NCBI RefSeq assembly: GCF_019207085.1 | Contig: NZ_JAATOM010000011.1 | Coordinates: 1-64,000, forward strand | Length of the DNA stretch: 64,000 nucleotides | Source of the DNA: Variovorax sp. dw_308 | Lineage (GTDB): Bacteria; Pseudomonadota; Gammaproteobacteria; Burkholderiales; Burkholderiaceae_C | Direction: 5' to 3' | Part shown: positions 25,385-35,995 of the stretch, one piece after another | Position numbering within the stretch: the first letter of the stretch is position 1 | How the letters are laid out: each line of letters starts with the position of its first letter | Program-made: the position numbers and the translations under genes | The notes under the pieces: generated by a model | Database searches by the model: none | The model's input: the letters and a program-made list of their open reading frames with translations, nothing else | Told to the model about the DNA's origin: nothing

Positions 25385-26707
25385 ATGAACTACCGCGACC
25401 ATCCCGACGCGATCCGCGCACTCGTACAGGAGGACCGCGTCCATCGCGACCTGTATCTGAGCGATGAACTGTTCGCGCTGGAGCAGGAGCACTTCTTCGC
25501 CAACACCTGGAACTATCTCGGGCATGCGAGCCAAGTGCCGAACGCGGGCGACTTTCTGGCGCAGGACATTGCCGGCAAGCCGCTCTTGATGGTGCGCCAG
25601 GCCGATGGCGGCATCCGCGTTTTCTACAACCGCTGCGCGCACAAGGGCACGCAACTGGTCAGCGACACCTGTGGCAACACCGGCAAGTTCTTTCGCTGTC
25701 CGTACCACGCATGGACCTACAAGCTCGACGGGTCGCCGCTCGCGATCCCGATCAAGAGCGGGTACGAAGGCACGCGGCTGAAGGAATGCGAGTCGGGGCA
25801 GGGGCTGACCGCGGTGACGCATGTGGCCGTGTATCGCGAGTTCGTGTTCGTGCGGCTCGGGGATGACGGGCCGGGCTTCGAGGACTACTTCGGCGAGGTG
25901 CTGCGCGCCATCGACAACATGGTCGATCGCTCGCCAGAAGGCAAGCTCACGCTGGCCGGCGGTGCGATGCGCAACATCATCCATTGCAACTGGAAGATGT
26001 ACCTCGAGAACATCAACGACACGGTGCATCCGATGTCGACGCACGAGTCGGCCACGCGGGCGGCCAACACGGTGTGGAAAGACCGCGCGGCCGATGAGCC
26101 CAAGCCGATGGCGATGGAGCAGATCCTGCCGTTCGGCTCGGGCTACGATTTCTTCGACAAGATGGGCGGACGGGTGTTCGCGCATGGGCACAGCGTGCTG
26201 GGGATCAACTTCAGCATCCATTCCAACTATGCGCAACTGCCCGACTATGAAGCGGCGATGCGCGCGGCCCACGGCGCGGAGCGCGCAACCGAGATCCTGC
26301 AGCGGTCACCACAGAACTCGGTGCTGTTTCCGAGCCTGTCGGTGAAGGGGGCGCCGCAAGCCATTCGCGTGATCCGGCCGCTGGCCGCGAACCGCACGCT
26401 GGTGGAGGCCTACGCGTTTCGTGCGGCCGGTGCGCCGGATGTGCTGTTCGAGCGCGCCATGAGCTACAACCGGCTCGTGTTCTCGCCGATGTCGATGGTC
26501 GCGCATGACGACGTGCATCTGTTCGAGAGCATGCAGCAAGGGCTGCGCGCCGAAGGCAACGAATGGGTGAGCCTGCATCGCGACTTCAAGGCTGGCGAAT
26601 TCGATGTGGCCGCGCAGGACACCAACGGCACCAACGAACTGCTGATGCGCAACCAGTTCCGCGCCTGGGCGCGGTTCATGACGCTGGGCATGGAGACTGC
26701 AGCTTGA
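25385..26707 (+). CDS. Rieske dioxygenase alpha subunit (system 2)
   Basis: The 440-residue large subunit has Rieske ligands C84, H86, C105 and H108 and the iron-site segment NDTVHPMSTH (D212, H215, H220). It is highly similar to the alpha subunit at 15227, so the pair arose by duplication. The different substrate-pocket half (from about residue 225) would allow a second, successive oxidation. There is no reductase gene beside it, so it probably uses the one at 14210. The frame continues upstream through the inverted repeat, but conserved sequence begins at the ATG at 25385. Confidence 0.92.
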   Translation: MNYRDHPDAIRALVQEDRVHRDLYLSDELFALEQEHFFANTWNYLGHASQVPNAGDFLAQDIAGKPLLMVRQADGGIRVFYNRCAHKGTQLVSDTCGNTGKFFRCPYHAWTYKLDGSPLAIPIKSGYEGTRLKECESGQGLTAVTHVAVYREFVFVRLGDDGPGFEDYFGEVLRAIDNMVDRSPEGKLTLAGGAMRNIIHCNWKMYLENINDTVHPMSTHESATRAANTVWKDRAADEPKPMAMEQILPFGSGYDFFDKMGGRVFAHGHSVLGINFSIHSNYAQLPDYEAAMRAAHGAERATEILQRSPQNSVLFPSLSVKGAPQAIRVIRPLAANRTLVEAYAFRAAGAPDVLFERAMSYNRLVFSPMSMVAHDDVHLFESMQQGLRAEGNEWVSLHRDFKAGEFDVAAQDTNGTNELLMRNQFRAWARFMTLGMETAA

Positions 26708-27207
26708 ACACCGTCGCGGCCGCCCAGACCTTCGATGAGACTTCGCTGCGCGGCTTCGTCGCGCACGAGGCCGCATTGCTCGACGAACGACGCTTCGACG
26801 AGTGGCTCGACCTGTTCGCCGACGACGGCCGCTACTGGGTGCCGCTGCTCGGCCGCATGCAGCAGGACCCGCACTCGCACAACTCGCTTGCCTATGAAGA
26901 CAAGCTGCTGCTCCAGGTGCGCATCGAGCGACTGAAAGATCCGCGCGCGCATTCGCAGCATCCGCCCAGCCATTGCCAGCATGTGCTGCAGGCGGCCACC
27001 ATCGAGCGCATCGATGTTGACGCGGGCACGGCCATGCTGCGCACACCCTTCCTCTACGTCGAGGCGCGCGGCGAGCAGCAACTGATGCTCGCCGGCAGCT
27101 ACCAGCACACCCTGGTTCGCACCGCGGATGGCTTGCGCATCCGGCAGAAGCGCGTGGACCTGCTCGGTGCCGAGCGCGCCTTGCCGGCCGTGCAACTGTT
27201 CATCTGA
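26704..27207 (+). CDS. Dioxygenase beta subunit (system 2)
   Basis: This 167-residue small subunit pairs with the alpha subunit just upstream. It has the SnoaL-like fold (RRFDEWLDLFADDGRYW, YEDKLLLQVRIERL) and the same PAVQLFI C-terminus as system 1. The only suitable start is TTG at 26704, overlapping the alpha stop (TTGA); no ATG occurs before conserved sequence. The overlap implies coupled translation, with the rare start perhaps lowering the yield. Confidence 0.88.
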   Translation: MNTVAAAQTFDETSLRGFVAHEAALLDERRFDEWLDLFADDGRYWVPLLGRMQQDPHSHNSLAYEDKLLLQVRIERLKDPRAHSQHPPSHCQHVLQAATIERIDVDAGTAMLRTPFLYVEARGEQQLMLAGSYQHTLVRTADGLRIRQKRVDLLGAERALPAVQLFI

Positions 27208-27248
27208 ATCCTGATTTTCCGAACCCCAACCCCACGAGGAGTTTTTCA

Positions 27249-28406
27249 ATGAATCGCTTGATGCAGACCCTGACCCGCAGCGCGGTGGCGGCGGCCGTGA
27301 TGACCGTGTTCGCCGCGAGCGCACTGGCGGCCGATCTCAAGGTCGGGCTGAGCGTTTCGCTGTCCGGCCCCAACTCGTCGCTCGGCGTGCCCTACTCGAA
27401 GGGCATGGCTGCCGCGCAGGCCTACAAGAGCGAGATCAACGGGCGCAAGGTGCAACTCATCGTGCTCGACGACGGCTCCGATCCGACCACGGCCGGGCGC
27501 AATGCGCGCAAGCTGATCGAGGAAGAGAAGTGCGACGTGATCATGGGCACCTCGGGCGTGCCGGCCGCCATCGCGATGGCGCAGGTCGCCAAGGAAACCA
27601 AGACGCCGATGATCGGCCTCACGCCCATCCTGCTCGACGCGGCCGACAACCCCTGGGTCGTGACGGTCGCGCAGCCAACGCAGCTCATGATCGACGCGGT
27701 GGTCGAGCGCATGAAGCGCAACAACGTGAAGACGGTCGGCTACATCGGCTTCACCGATGCCTGGGGCGACCTGGTCTACACCGCGCTGATGAAGGCCGCG
27801 CCCAAGGCCGGAATCACGGTGGTGAGCAACGAGCGTTATGCACGCGCCGACGCGTCGGTCACCGGCCAGGTGCTGAAGATCGTCGCGCTCAAGCCCGATG
27901 CAGTGATGACCGGCGGCGCGGGCACGCCCGGCGCGCTGCCCTTCCTCGCGTTGCAGGAGCGCGGCTACAAGGGCGGCGTGTACGGCCAGCACGGCCTGAT
28001 CAACCCCGACTTCGTGCGTGTGGTCGGCGCGGCCGGGCAGGGCGCCCTGATGCCGACCGGCCCGATCATCGTGGCGGAGCAACTGCCCGACAGCAACCCC
28101 ACCAAGAAGATCGGCCTGGACTTCCGCCAAGTCTTCCAGAAGGTCAACAACGCGCCGACGACCGACGCGTTCTCGGCCTATTCCTTCGACGGCTGGCTGG
28201 TGTTTGCGGATGCCGCCGCACGGGCCAAGGGCGAGCCGGGCACGCCGGAGTTCCGCGTGGCGCTGCGCGACGCGATCTTCAGCACCAAGGAAGTGGTGGG
28301 CACGCATGGCGTCTACACCTTCAAGCCGGGCGACATCTCCGGCGTCGACGAACGCGCACGGGTGATCGTCAAGCTCGAAGACGGCAAGTGGAAGCTGGCC
28401 CCCTGA
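27249..28406 (+). CDS. LIV-type ABC transporter periplasmic binding protein (3)
   Basis: The 385-residue protein has a signal peptide ending ALA/ADLKVG and the same fold and length as the two paralogues at 22838 and 23998. GAGGAG precedes the ATG. It lies 38 bases ahead of the permease gene and is probably the principal partner of the LivH/LivMG/LivF importer. Its ligand loop (LTPILLDAADNPW) differs from both others. Confidence 0.9.
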   Translation: MNRLMQTLTRSAVAAAVMTVFAASALAADLKVGLSVSLSGPNSSLGVPYSKGMAAAQAYKSEINGRKVQLIVLDDGSDPTTAGRNARKLIEEEKCDVIMGTSGVPAAIAMAQVAKETKTPMIGLTPILLDAADNPWVVTVAQPTQLMIDAVVERMKRNNVKTVGYIGFTDAWGDLVYTALMKAAPKAGITVVSNERYARADASVTGQVLKIVALKPDAVMTGGAGTPGALPFLALQERGYKGGVYGQHGLINPDFVRVVGAAGQGALMPTGPIIVAEQLPDSNPTKKIGLDFRQVFQKVNNAPTTDAFSAYSFDGWLVFADAAARAKGEPGTPEFRVALRDAIFSTKEVVGTHGVYTFKPGDISGVDERARVIVKLEDGKWKLAP

Positions 28407-28444
28407 ATGCGCGCTGCTGACATGAATAAAAAGGGAGCGCTTCA

Positions 28445-29500
28445 ATGACCTGGGACGTGGCCCTCATCCTGGGCATCGACGGCCTGGCCAACGGTGCCGT
28501 CTATCTGCTTGCCGGCCTCGGGCTGGTGCTGATCTTCTCGGTCACGCGGGTGGTGTTCGTGCCCTTCGGCGACGTGGCCGCTTTCGCGGCGCTGACGCTG
28601 GCAGCCTTCGAGACCGGCCGCACGCCGCCGACCATCGGCCTGGTGCTGACGTTGGCCTTGCTGGCCACGCTGACCGAGGTGGGCAGCCTGGTGCGGCGCG
28701 GCGAATACGCGCGAATCCCCAAGGCAGTGGCGGCATGGGGATTGCTCCCCGCGGTGCCCTGCCTGCTGGCCTGGCTGGCCGCGCGCGCAGGCATGCCGGC
28801 GGCGCTGCAGATCGCGGCCTCGGTGCTGCTGGTGGTGCCCATCGCGCCGCTGCTGGCGCGGGTGGTGTTCCAGCCGATCGCGGATGCTTCGGTGCTGGTG
28901 CTGCTCATCGTCTCGTTGGCGCTGCACTTCCTGCTGTCGGGGCTGGGCCTGCTGTTCTTCGGGCCCGAAGGTTCGCGCACGCAACCGCTGGCATCCGGCA
29001 TGCTCACGCTGGGCGATGGCTTCACGGTGAGCGGGCAGGTGATCCTGATGGTGACCTCGGCCCTCGTGCTCAGCGGCTTGTTCTTCCTGGTGTTCGAGCG
29101 CACGGTGGCCGGCAAGGCGCTGCGCGCCACCGCCGTCAATCGCGTGGGCGCGCGGCTCGTGGGCATCCGGCCGGCGCGCACCGCCATGCTGGCCTACGGC
29201 TGCGCCTCGCTGCTGGCGGGTCTCATCGGCATCCTGATCGCGCCAGTGACGACGATGTACTACGACTCCGGCTTCATCATCGGCCTGAAGGCTTTCGTGG
29301 CCGCGATCATCGGCGGGCTCGTGAGCTATCCGATGACTGCTGTCGGCGCCCTGGCCGTCGGTCTGGTGGAGAGCTTCGCTTCGTTCTGGAGCGGGGCGCT
29401 GAAGGATGTGATCGTGTTCAGCCTGCTCATTCCGGTGCTGATGCTGCGTTCGTTCCTCACGTCGCATGTGGAAGAGGATGAAGAGGAGTTGGATCAATGA
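28445..29500 (+). CDS. livH: LivH-type ABC transporter permease
   Basis: This 351-residue inner-membrane permease of the branched-chain-amino-acid type has about 8-9 hydrophobic helices and the LivH signature GLANGAVYLLAGLGLVLIFS at its start. The conserved cytoplasmic loop is TAVNRVGARLVGI, for contact with the ATPases. GGGAG precedes the ATG. It overlaps the next gene by 4 bases (ATGA). Confidence 0.9.
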   Translation: MTWDVALILGIDGLANGAVYLLAGLGLVLIFSVTRVVFVPFGDVAAFAALTLAAFETGRTPPTIGLVLTLALLATLTEVGSLVRRGEYARIPKAVAAWGLLPAVPCLLAWLAARAGMPAALQIAASVLLVVPIAPLLARVVFQPIADASVLVLLIVSLALHFLLSGLGLLFFGPEGSRTQPLASGMLTLGDGFTVSGQVILMVTSALVLSGLFFLVFERTVAGKALRATAVNRVGARLVGIRPARTAMLAYGCASLLAGLIGILIAPVTTMYYDSGFIIGLKAFVAAIIGGLVSYPMTAVGALAVGLVESFASFWSGALKDVIVFSLLIPVLMLRSFLTSHVEEDEEELDQ

Positions 29501-31284
29501 ATCACAAGACCAACTTCCGCTTGTTGATCGGCGTTGTGATTCTTGCCATCGCGGTGGCGCCCCTGCTCCTCGGCAACTTCACCGTGTCGTTGATGAACGA
29601 CATCGGCATCGGCGCACTCGTGGCCCTGGGGCTGGTGCTGCTGACCGGGGTGGGCGGCGCGACCTCCTTCGGGCAGGCCGCCTTCGTCGGCATCGCAGCC
29701 TATGCGACGGCCTGGCTGACGACGGCGCAAGGCATGTCGCCGTGGATCGGGCTGTTGTTCGCGCTGTTGCTGACAGGCTTGTCTGCGCTGGCGATCGGCA
29801 TGCTCACGCTGCGGCTGGGCGGGCACTTCCTGCCACTGTCGACCATCGCCTGGGGCCTGTCGATCGCGATGCTGTTCGGCAACGTCGATGCGCTGGGCCG
29901 CCATACCGGTTTGTCGAACATTCCGCCGTTGAGCGTGGCGGGCTGGTCGTTGGTCGAGCCGCGCGCCATTTACTACCTGATCTGGTTCATCGTTGGCTTG
30001 GCGATCCTGTTCAGCTACAACCTGCTGGCATCGCGGCCCGGCCGCGCGATCCGCAGCCTGCGTGGCGGCGCGACGCTGCTGGCCAGCGTAGGCGCGGATG
30101 CCTATCGCGTGCGCCTGTCGCTGTTCGTACTGGCGGCCCTGTTCGCGGCACTGGCCGGCTGGTTGTACGCGCACATGAACCGCTTCGTCAGCCCTGCGCC
30201 TTTCGACGTCCGGGCCAGCATCGAGTACCTGCTGATGGCGGTGTCTGGCGGGCTCGGGCAACTGGCGGGTGCGGTGGTGGGATCGGGCCTGGTGCTGGTG
30301 CTGAAGAACGCGCTTCAGGATGTGCTGCCGATGCTGACGCAGCGCGCCGGCCAGCTCGAATCCATAACCTTCGCGGCGCTGTTCATCCTGCTGGTGCACT
30401 TTGCGCGCGGCGGGTTGATGGGCTTCGTGCGCAAGCTGACGCAGGGCCGCTTCGCCGCGCCGCGCCCGGACGAGAAGCTCGCAGCGCCGGTCGAGCCGCT
30501 GCCGCATCGCCAGCTACCGGCGCGCGGCACGCGCATCCTGTCGGTCAACGGCGCGGTCAAGCGCTTCGGTGGCCTGGTAGCGGTGAACGAAGTGAGCTTC
30601 GACGTGAACGCGGGCGAGATCATCGGGCTGATCGGCCCGAACGGCGCTGGCAAGTCGACGATGTTCAACCTGTTGACCTGCACGCTGCCGATGACAGCCG
30701 GACAGGTGCGTTTCCTCGAGCGCGACATCGCGGGCATGCCGCAGCGTGAGGTGGCGCGGCTGGGCCTGGCGCGCACCTTCCAGCATGTGAAGCTGCGTCC
30801 GCAGATGAGCCTGCTCGACAACGTCGCGCTCGGCGCCCATTCGCGCACCCAGGCTGGCGTGCTCAAGGCGGGCTTGCGGCTCGACCGCGCGGAGGAACGC
30901 CAGATCCTGCAGGAAGCCAAGCGGCAACTGGACCGCATCGGCCTGGGCGACCGCGCGCATGAACTCGCGGGCAGCCTGCCGCTGGGCACGCAACGCATCC
31001 TGGAGATCGCGCGCGCACTCGCGGCGGACCCGGTGCTGCTGGTGCTCGACGAACCTGCCGCCGGCCTGCGCCGCAAGGAAAAGATGGCCCTCGGCGACCT
31101 GCTGCGCAAGCTGCGCGAGGAAGGCGTGACGATCCTGATCGTCGAACATGACATGGACTTCGTGATGAAACTGGTGGACCGTCTGGTCGTGATGAACTTC
31201 GGCTCCAAGCTGGTCGAGGGCGTGCCCTCGGCGGTGCGCGCGGATGAGCGTGTGCAGGCGGCTTATCTGGGGAGCGTGGCATGA
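29497..31284 (+). CDS. Fused LivM permease-LivG ATPase
   Basis: This 595-residue protein joins a LivM-like permease (about residues 1-325, with GLVLLTGVGGATSFGQAAFVG) to a LivG-like ATPase (from about 345). The ATPase part has Walker A GPNGAGKS (about 380-390), an altered signature (AGSLPLGTQRILEIA in place of LSGGQ) and Walker B LVLDEP. The switch His is in VEHD. In many genomes the two are separate genes; the fusion fixes 1:1 stoichiometry. It imports the ligand delivered by the nearby binding proteins. Confidence 0.88.
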   Translation: MNHKTNFRLLIGVVILAIAVAPLLLGNFTVSLMNDIGIGALVALGLVLLTGVGGATSFGQAAFVGIAAYATAWLTTAQGMSPWIGLLFALLLTGLSALAIGMLTLRLGGHFLPLSTIAWGLSIAMLFGNVDALGRHTGLSNIPPLSVAGWSLVEPRAIYYLIWFIVGLAILFSYNLLASRPGRAIRSLRGGATLLASVGADAYRVRLSLFVLAALFAALAGWLYAHMNRFVSPAPFDVRASIEYLLMAVSGGLGQLAGAVVGSGLVLVLKNALQDVLPMLTQRAGQLESITFAALFILLVHFARGGLMGFVRKLTQGRFAAPRPDEKLAAPVEPLPHRQLPARGTRILSVNGAVKRFGGLVAVNEVSFDVNAGEIIGLIGPNGAGKSTMFNLLTCTLPMTAGQVRFLERDIAGMPQREVARLGLARTFQHVKLRPQMSLLDNVALGAHSRTQAGVLKAGLRLDRAEERQILQEAKRQLDRIGLGDRAHELAGSLPLGTQRILEIARALAADPVLLVLDEPAAGLRRKEKMALGDLLRKLREEGVTILIVEHDMDFVMKLVDRLVVMNFGSKLVEGVPSAVRADERVQAAYLGSVA

Positions 31285-31322
31285 GCGAAGCGTCCATCGC
31301 GGAACGGGAGGCACTGCAATGA
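31281..31322 (+). CDS. Possible 13-residue coupling ORF
   Basis: ATG at 31281 overlaps the stop of the LivM-LivG fusion, and its TGA (31320-31322) overlaps the ATG of livF. It encodes MSEASIAEREALQ. Such a bridging frame could carry ribosomes across the 34-base gap. It may equally be chance. Confidence 0.2.
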   Translation: MSEASIAEREALQ

Positions 31323-32050
31323 CAGCCATGCTGGAGATCGGCGACCTGCATGTGTCCTATGGGCAGGTCGACGCGGTGCGCGGCGTGTCGCTGTCGCTCG
31401 AGAAGGGCCAGATCATCTCGGTCATCGGCCCCAACGGCGCGGGCAAGACGACCTTGCTCGCCGCGGCGATGGGCCTGCTGCCTTCCAAGGGCATCCTCAA
31501 GTTCGAAGGCGAGGACATGCACGGCCTGGACGTGGAGTCGCGGGTGGAACGCGGCCTCTGCCTCGTGCCGGAAAAACGGGAGCTGTTCGGTGAACTCACC
31601 GTACTCGACAACCTGCAACTCGGCGCCTACACCCAGCGCCTGCGCAGCGATGCGCTGAAGAAGCGGCTGCAGTCGGTGTACGACCGCTTTCCGCGCCTGG
31701 CCGAACGCAAATCACAGCGCGCCAATACGCTCTCCGGCGGCGAGCGGCAGATGCTCGCGGTCGGCCGCGCGCTGATGTCGGCGCCGCGCCTCCTGATGCT
31801 CGACGAGCCCAGCCTCGGCCTCGCGCCGCTGGTGGTGCGCGACATCCTCACCATCGTGCGCAAGCTGCGCGACGATGGCGTGTCGATCCTGCTGGTGGAG
31901 CAGAACGCGCGCGCCGCGCTGGAGAGTTCCGACGAAGGCTATGTGCTGGAAACGGGCGAGATCGCGCTGCACGGCGCGTCCCAGGCGCTCGCCGGCGACC
32001 CGCGCGTGCAGGCCACCTATCTGGGCGGTGGCACGCATGACGATGACTGA
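31319..32050 (+). CDS. livF: LivF-type ABC transporter ATPase
   Basis: This 243-residue ATPase has Walker A GPNGAGKT, the signature LSGGERQ, Walker B LLMLDEP and an H-loop position occupied by VEQN, as is usual for LivF. It pairs with the ATPase half of the LivM-LivG fusion. The ATG at 31319 follows GGGAGG. It completes the importer encoded from 27249. Confidence 0.9.
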   Translation: MTAMLEIGDLHVSYGQVDAVRGVSLSLEKGQIISVIGPNGAGKTTLLAAAMGLLPSKGILKFEGEDMHGLDVESRVERGLCLVPEKRELFGELTVLDNLQLGAYTQRLRSDALKKRLQSVYDRFPRLAERKSQRANTLSGGERQMLAVGRALMSAPRLLMLDEPSLGLAPLVVRDILTIVRKLRDDGVSILLVEQNARAALESSDEGYVLETGEIALHGASQALAGDPRVQATYLGGGTHDDD

Positions 32051-32077
32051 TCGACAGGCGATCGCGCGAGGCCGCGC

Positions 32078-33667
32078 ATGAAGGCAACCGAAGCCTTGCA
32101 CCCGCCCGCTCGCACACTGCCGGCCATGCTGCAAGGCCTCGCAGCGCGCTTCGGCGACAAGCCCTTGCTCTCGATCGCCGGCACGCGCTGGACGCATGCC
32201 GAGGCCGCCGGCATCGTGGCCCGCCGCGCAGGCGCACTTCAACGCGCCGGTGTGCAACGCGGCGACCGCGTGGCGCTCATGTGCGGCAACCGCGTCGAAT
32301 GCCTCGAAGTGTTCCTCGCGTGCGGATGGATCGGCGCCGTTTCGGTGCCAATCAACACCGCGTCGATGGGCCCGCAACTCCAGTACTTCCTGGCCAACAG
32401 CGGTGCGCGTCTGCTGGTCATCGAGGATGCGCTGGCCGAAAGATTGCAGACGGCCGACCTGTCGCAAACCGGGCTTGCCTCGATCTGGACCGTGGGCGAG
32501 CCCGCGGAAGCCGCACAAGGCATCGGCGGTGTCCCCGTTGTCCGCATGCCCGATGACGGCGACGCCGTCGAGGCAGCCGGCGTGCAGCCGGGCGACACGC
32601 TCGCCATCCTCTACACCTCCGGCACTACCGGCCCGGCCAAGGGCGTGACCTGCCCGCATGCGCAGTTCCATTGGTGGGGCGCGAATACCGCGCGCATCCT
32701 CGGCGTGGGCGCCGACGACGTGCTGTGCACCACGCTCCCGCTCTTCCACATCAACGCCCTCAACACCTTCGCGCAAGCCGCACTCACCGGCGCCGAGGTG
32801 GTCTTCGCGCCGCGCTTCTCTGCTTCCGGGTTCTGGCCAGTGATGCAGGCCTGCGGCGCCACGGTGGTGTACCTGCTCGGCGCGATGGTGCCCATTCTGC
32901 TGGCGCAGCCCGAAGGCGAGGGCGAGCGGTCGCACCGTGTGCGCATCGGACTCGGCCCCGGCGTTCCCGCGCAGGCCGGTGCGGACTTTCGCCGACGCAC
33001 CGGCGTGCAACTGCTCGAAGGCTACGGCTCCACCGAGACCAACTTCGTCATCGCCACGCGCCCCGACGCGCCGCGAACCGGCGTCATGGGCTGGCTGCAA
33101 CCCGGCTTCGATGCCCGCGTTGCCGACGAGGCCGACGCCGCATTGCCCGATGGCGAAGCGGGCGAGTTGCTGCTGCGCGCCGACGAGCCCTTCGCCTTCG
33201 CCACCGGCTACTTCGACATGCCCGACAAGACCGTGGAGGCGTGGCGCAACCTCTGGTTCCACACCGGCGACCGCGTGGTGCGCGAGCCCGACGGCGCCTT
33301 CCGCTTCATCGACCGCATGAAGGACGCGATTCGCCGGCGCGGCGAGAACATCTCCTCGTACGAAGTGGAGCAGGTGCTGCTGAGCCATCCGGCGGTCGCG
33401 ACCGTCGCGGTGTACCCGGTGCGCTCGGAACTGGCCGAGGACGAAGTCATGGCCTCGCTGATCATGCAGCCCGGCAGCCGCCTCGACGTGGCCGAACTCG
33501 CCAGCTTCTGCGAAGGCCGCCTGCCGTACTTCGCCATCCCTCGCTACATCGACATCGTCGAAGACTTGCCGCGCACCGAGAACGGCAAGCTCCAGAAATT
33601 CAAGCTGCGCGAACGCGGCGTGACCGCGACGACGTGGGATCGCGCGCCCACTCCCAGGAAGAAATGA
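32078..33667 (+). CDS. AMP-dependent acyl-CoA ligase (2)
   Basis: This 529-residue ANL ligase has the P-loop YTSGTTGPAKG, A5 motif YGSTETN, hinge WFHTGDRVVRE and the C-terminal Lys region RTENGKLQKFKL. It lies just downstream of the importer and upstream of an SDR with overlapping ends. It could activate the imported acid or an intermediate. It is only distantly related to the ligase at 17055, suggesting a different substrate. Confidence 0.9.
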   Translation: MKATEALHPPARTLPAMLQGLAARFGDKPLLSIAGTRWTHAEAAGIVARRAGALQRAGVQRGDRVALMCGNRVECLEVFLACGWIGAVSVPINTASMGPQLQYFLANSGARLLVIEDALAERLQTADLSQTGLASIWTVGEPAEAAQGIGGVPVVRMPDDGDAVEAAGVQPGDTLAILYTSGTTGPAKGVTCPHAQFHWWGANTARILGVGADDVLCTTLPLFHINALNTFAQAALTGAEVVFAPRFSASGFWPVMQACGATVVYLLGAMVPILLAQPEGEGERSHRVRIGLGPGVPAQAGADFRRRTGVQLLEGYGSTETNFVIATRPDAPRTGVMGWLQPGFDARVADEADAALPDGEAGELLLRADEPFAFATGYFDMPDKTVEAWRNLWFHTGDRVVREPDGAFRFIDRMKDAIRRRGENISSYEVEQVLLSHPAVATVAVYPVRSELAEDEVMASLIMQPGSRLDVAELASFCEGRLPYFAIPRYIDIVEDLPRTENGKLQKFKLRERGVTATTWDRAPTPRKK

Positions 33668-34443
33668 CAGACATGCAATCCCTTCACGACCGCCACGCCG
33701 TCGTCACAGGCGCGGCGCGCGGCATCGGCGCCGAGATCGCCCGCACGCTCGCGGCCGACGGCGCCAGGCTCACCTTGCTCGGCCGCCAGCGCGAGACCCT
33801 GCAACGTCTGGCCGATCAACTCCCCGGCAGCGGCCACTTCATCGCGGTGGCCGACGTGGCCGACCCGGCATCGGTGGCCGCCGCCTTCGCCGGGGCACGC
33901 GCGGCGCTCGGCCCGGTGGCGGTGCTCGTCAACAACGCCGGCCAGGCGGAGAGCGCGCCCTTCCAGAAGACCTCGCTCGAACTCTGGCAGCGCATGCTGG
34001 CCGTCAACCTCACCGGCACCTTCCTCTGCGCACAAGCCGCCTTGCCCGACATGCTGCAGGCCCGCTGGGGCCGCATCGTCAACATCGCGAGCACGGCGGG
34101 CCAGCGCGGCTATGCCTACGTCGCCGCCTACACGGCCGCCAAGCATGGCGTGGTCGGCCTGACGCGCTCGCTCGCACTCGAAGTCGCGCGCAAGGGCATC
34201 ACGGTCAACGCCGTGTGCCCGGGCTACACCGACACCGACATCCTGCGCGACAGCGTCGCCAACGTGGTCGCCAAGACAGGGCGCAGCGCCGATGAAGCGA
34301 TGGCCGAATTCGCGTCCGTCAACCCGCAGCAGCGCATCGTGCAGCCGGGCGAGGTGGCGAATGCGGTGCGCTGGCTGTGTGGCGACGGGGCAGCGTCCGT
34401 CACGGGGCAGTCGATATCCGTGTCGGGCGGCGAAGTGATGTGA
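33664..34443 (+). CDS. Short-chain dehydrogenase/reductase (2)
   Basis: This 259-residue classical SDR has TGAARGIGAE (about 16-25), NNAG, a catalytic Ser in NIASTAG and the YxxxK pair (YTAAKHG). Sequence resembles 3-hydroxyacyl-CoA or 3-oxoacyl reductases of the FabG/HbdH type. Its ATG overlaps the ligase stop (ATGA). It is the last gene of the catabolic island and ends convergently with the sulfatase. Confidence 0.88.
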   Translation: MTDMQSLHDRHAVVTGAARGIGAEIARTLAADGARLTLLGRQRETLQRLADQLPGSGHFIAVADVADPASVAAAFAGARAALGPVAVLVNNAGQAESAPFQKTSLELWQRMLAVNLTGTFLCAQAALPDMLQARWGRIVNIASTAGQRGYAYVAAYTAAKHGVVGLTRSLALEVARKGITVNAVCPGYTDTDILRDSVANVVAKTGRSADEAMAEFASVNPQQRIVQPGEVANAVRWLCGDGAASVTGQSISVSGGEVM

Positions 34444-34483
34444 GATGCTGATGTGAGGCGCGGGCCTTGCGGAAGCTCGCCGT

Positions 34484-35995
<1,512 letters not shown>

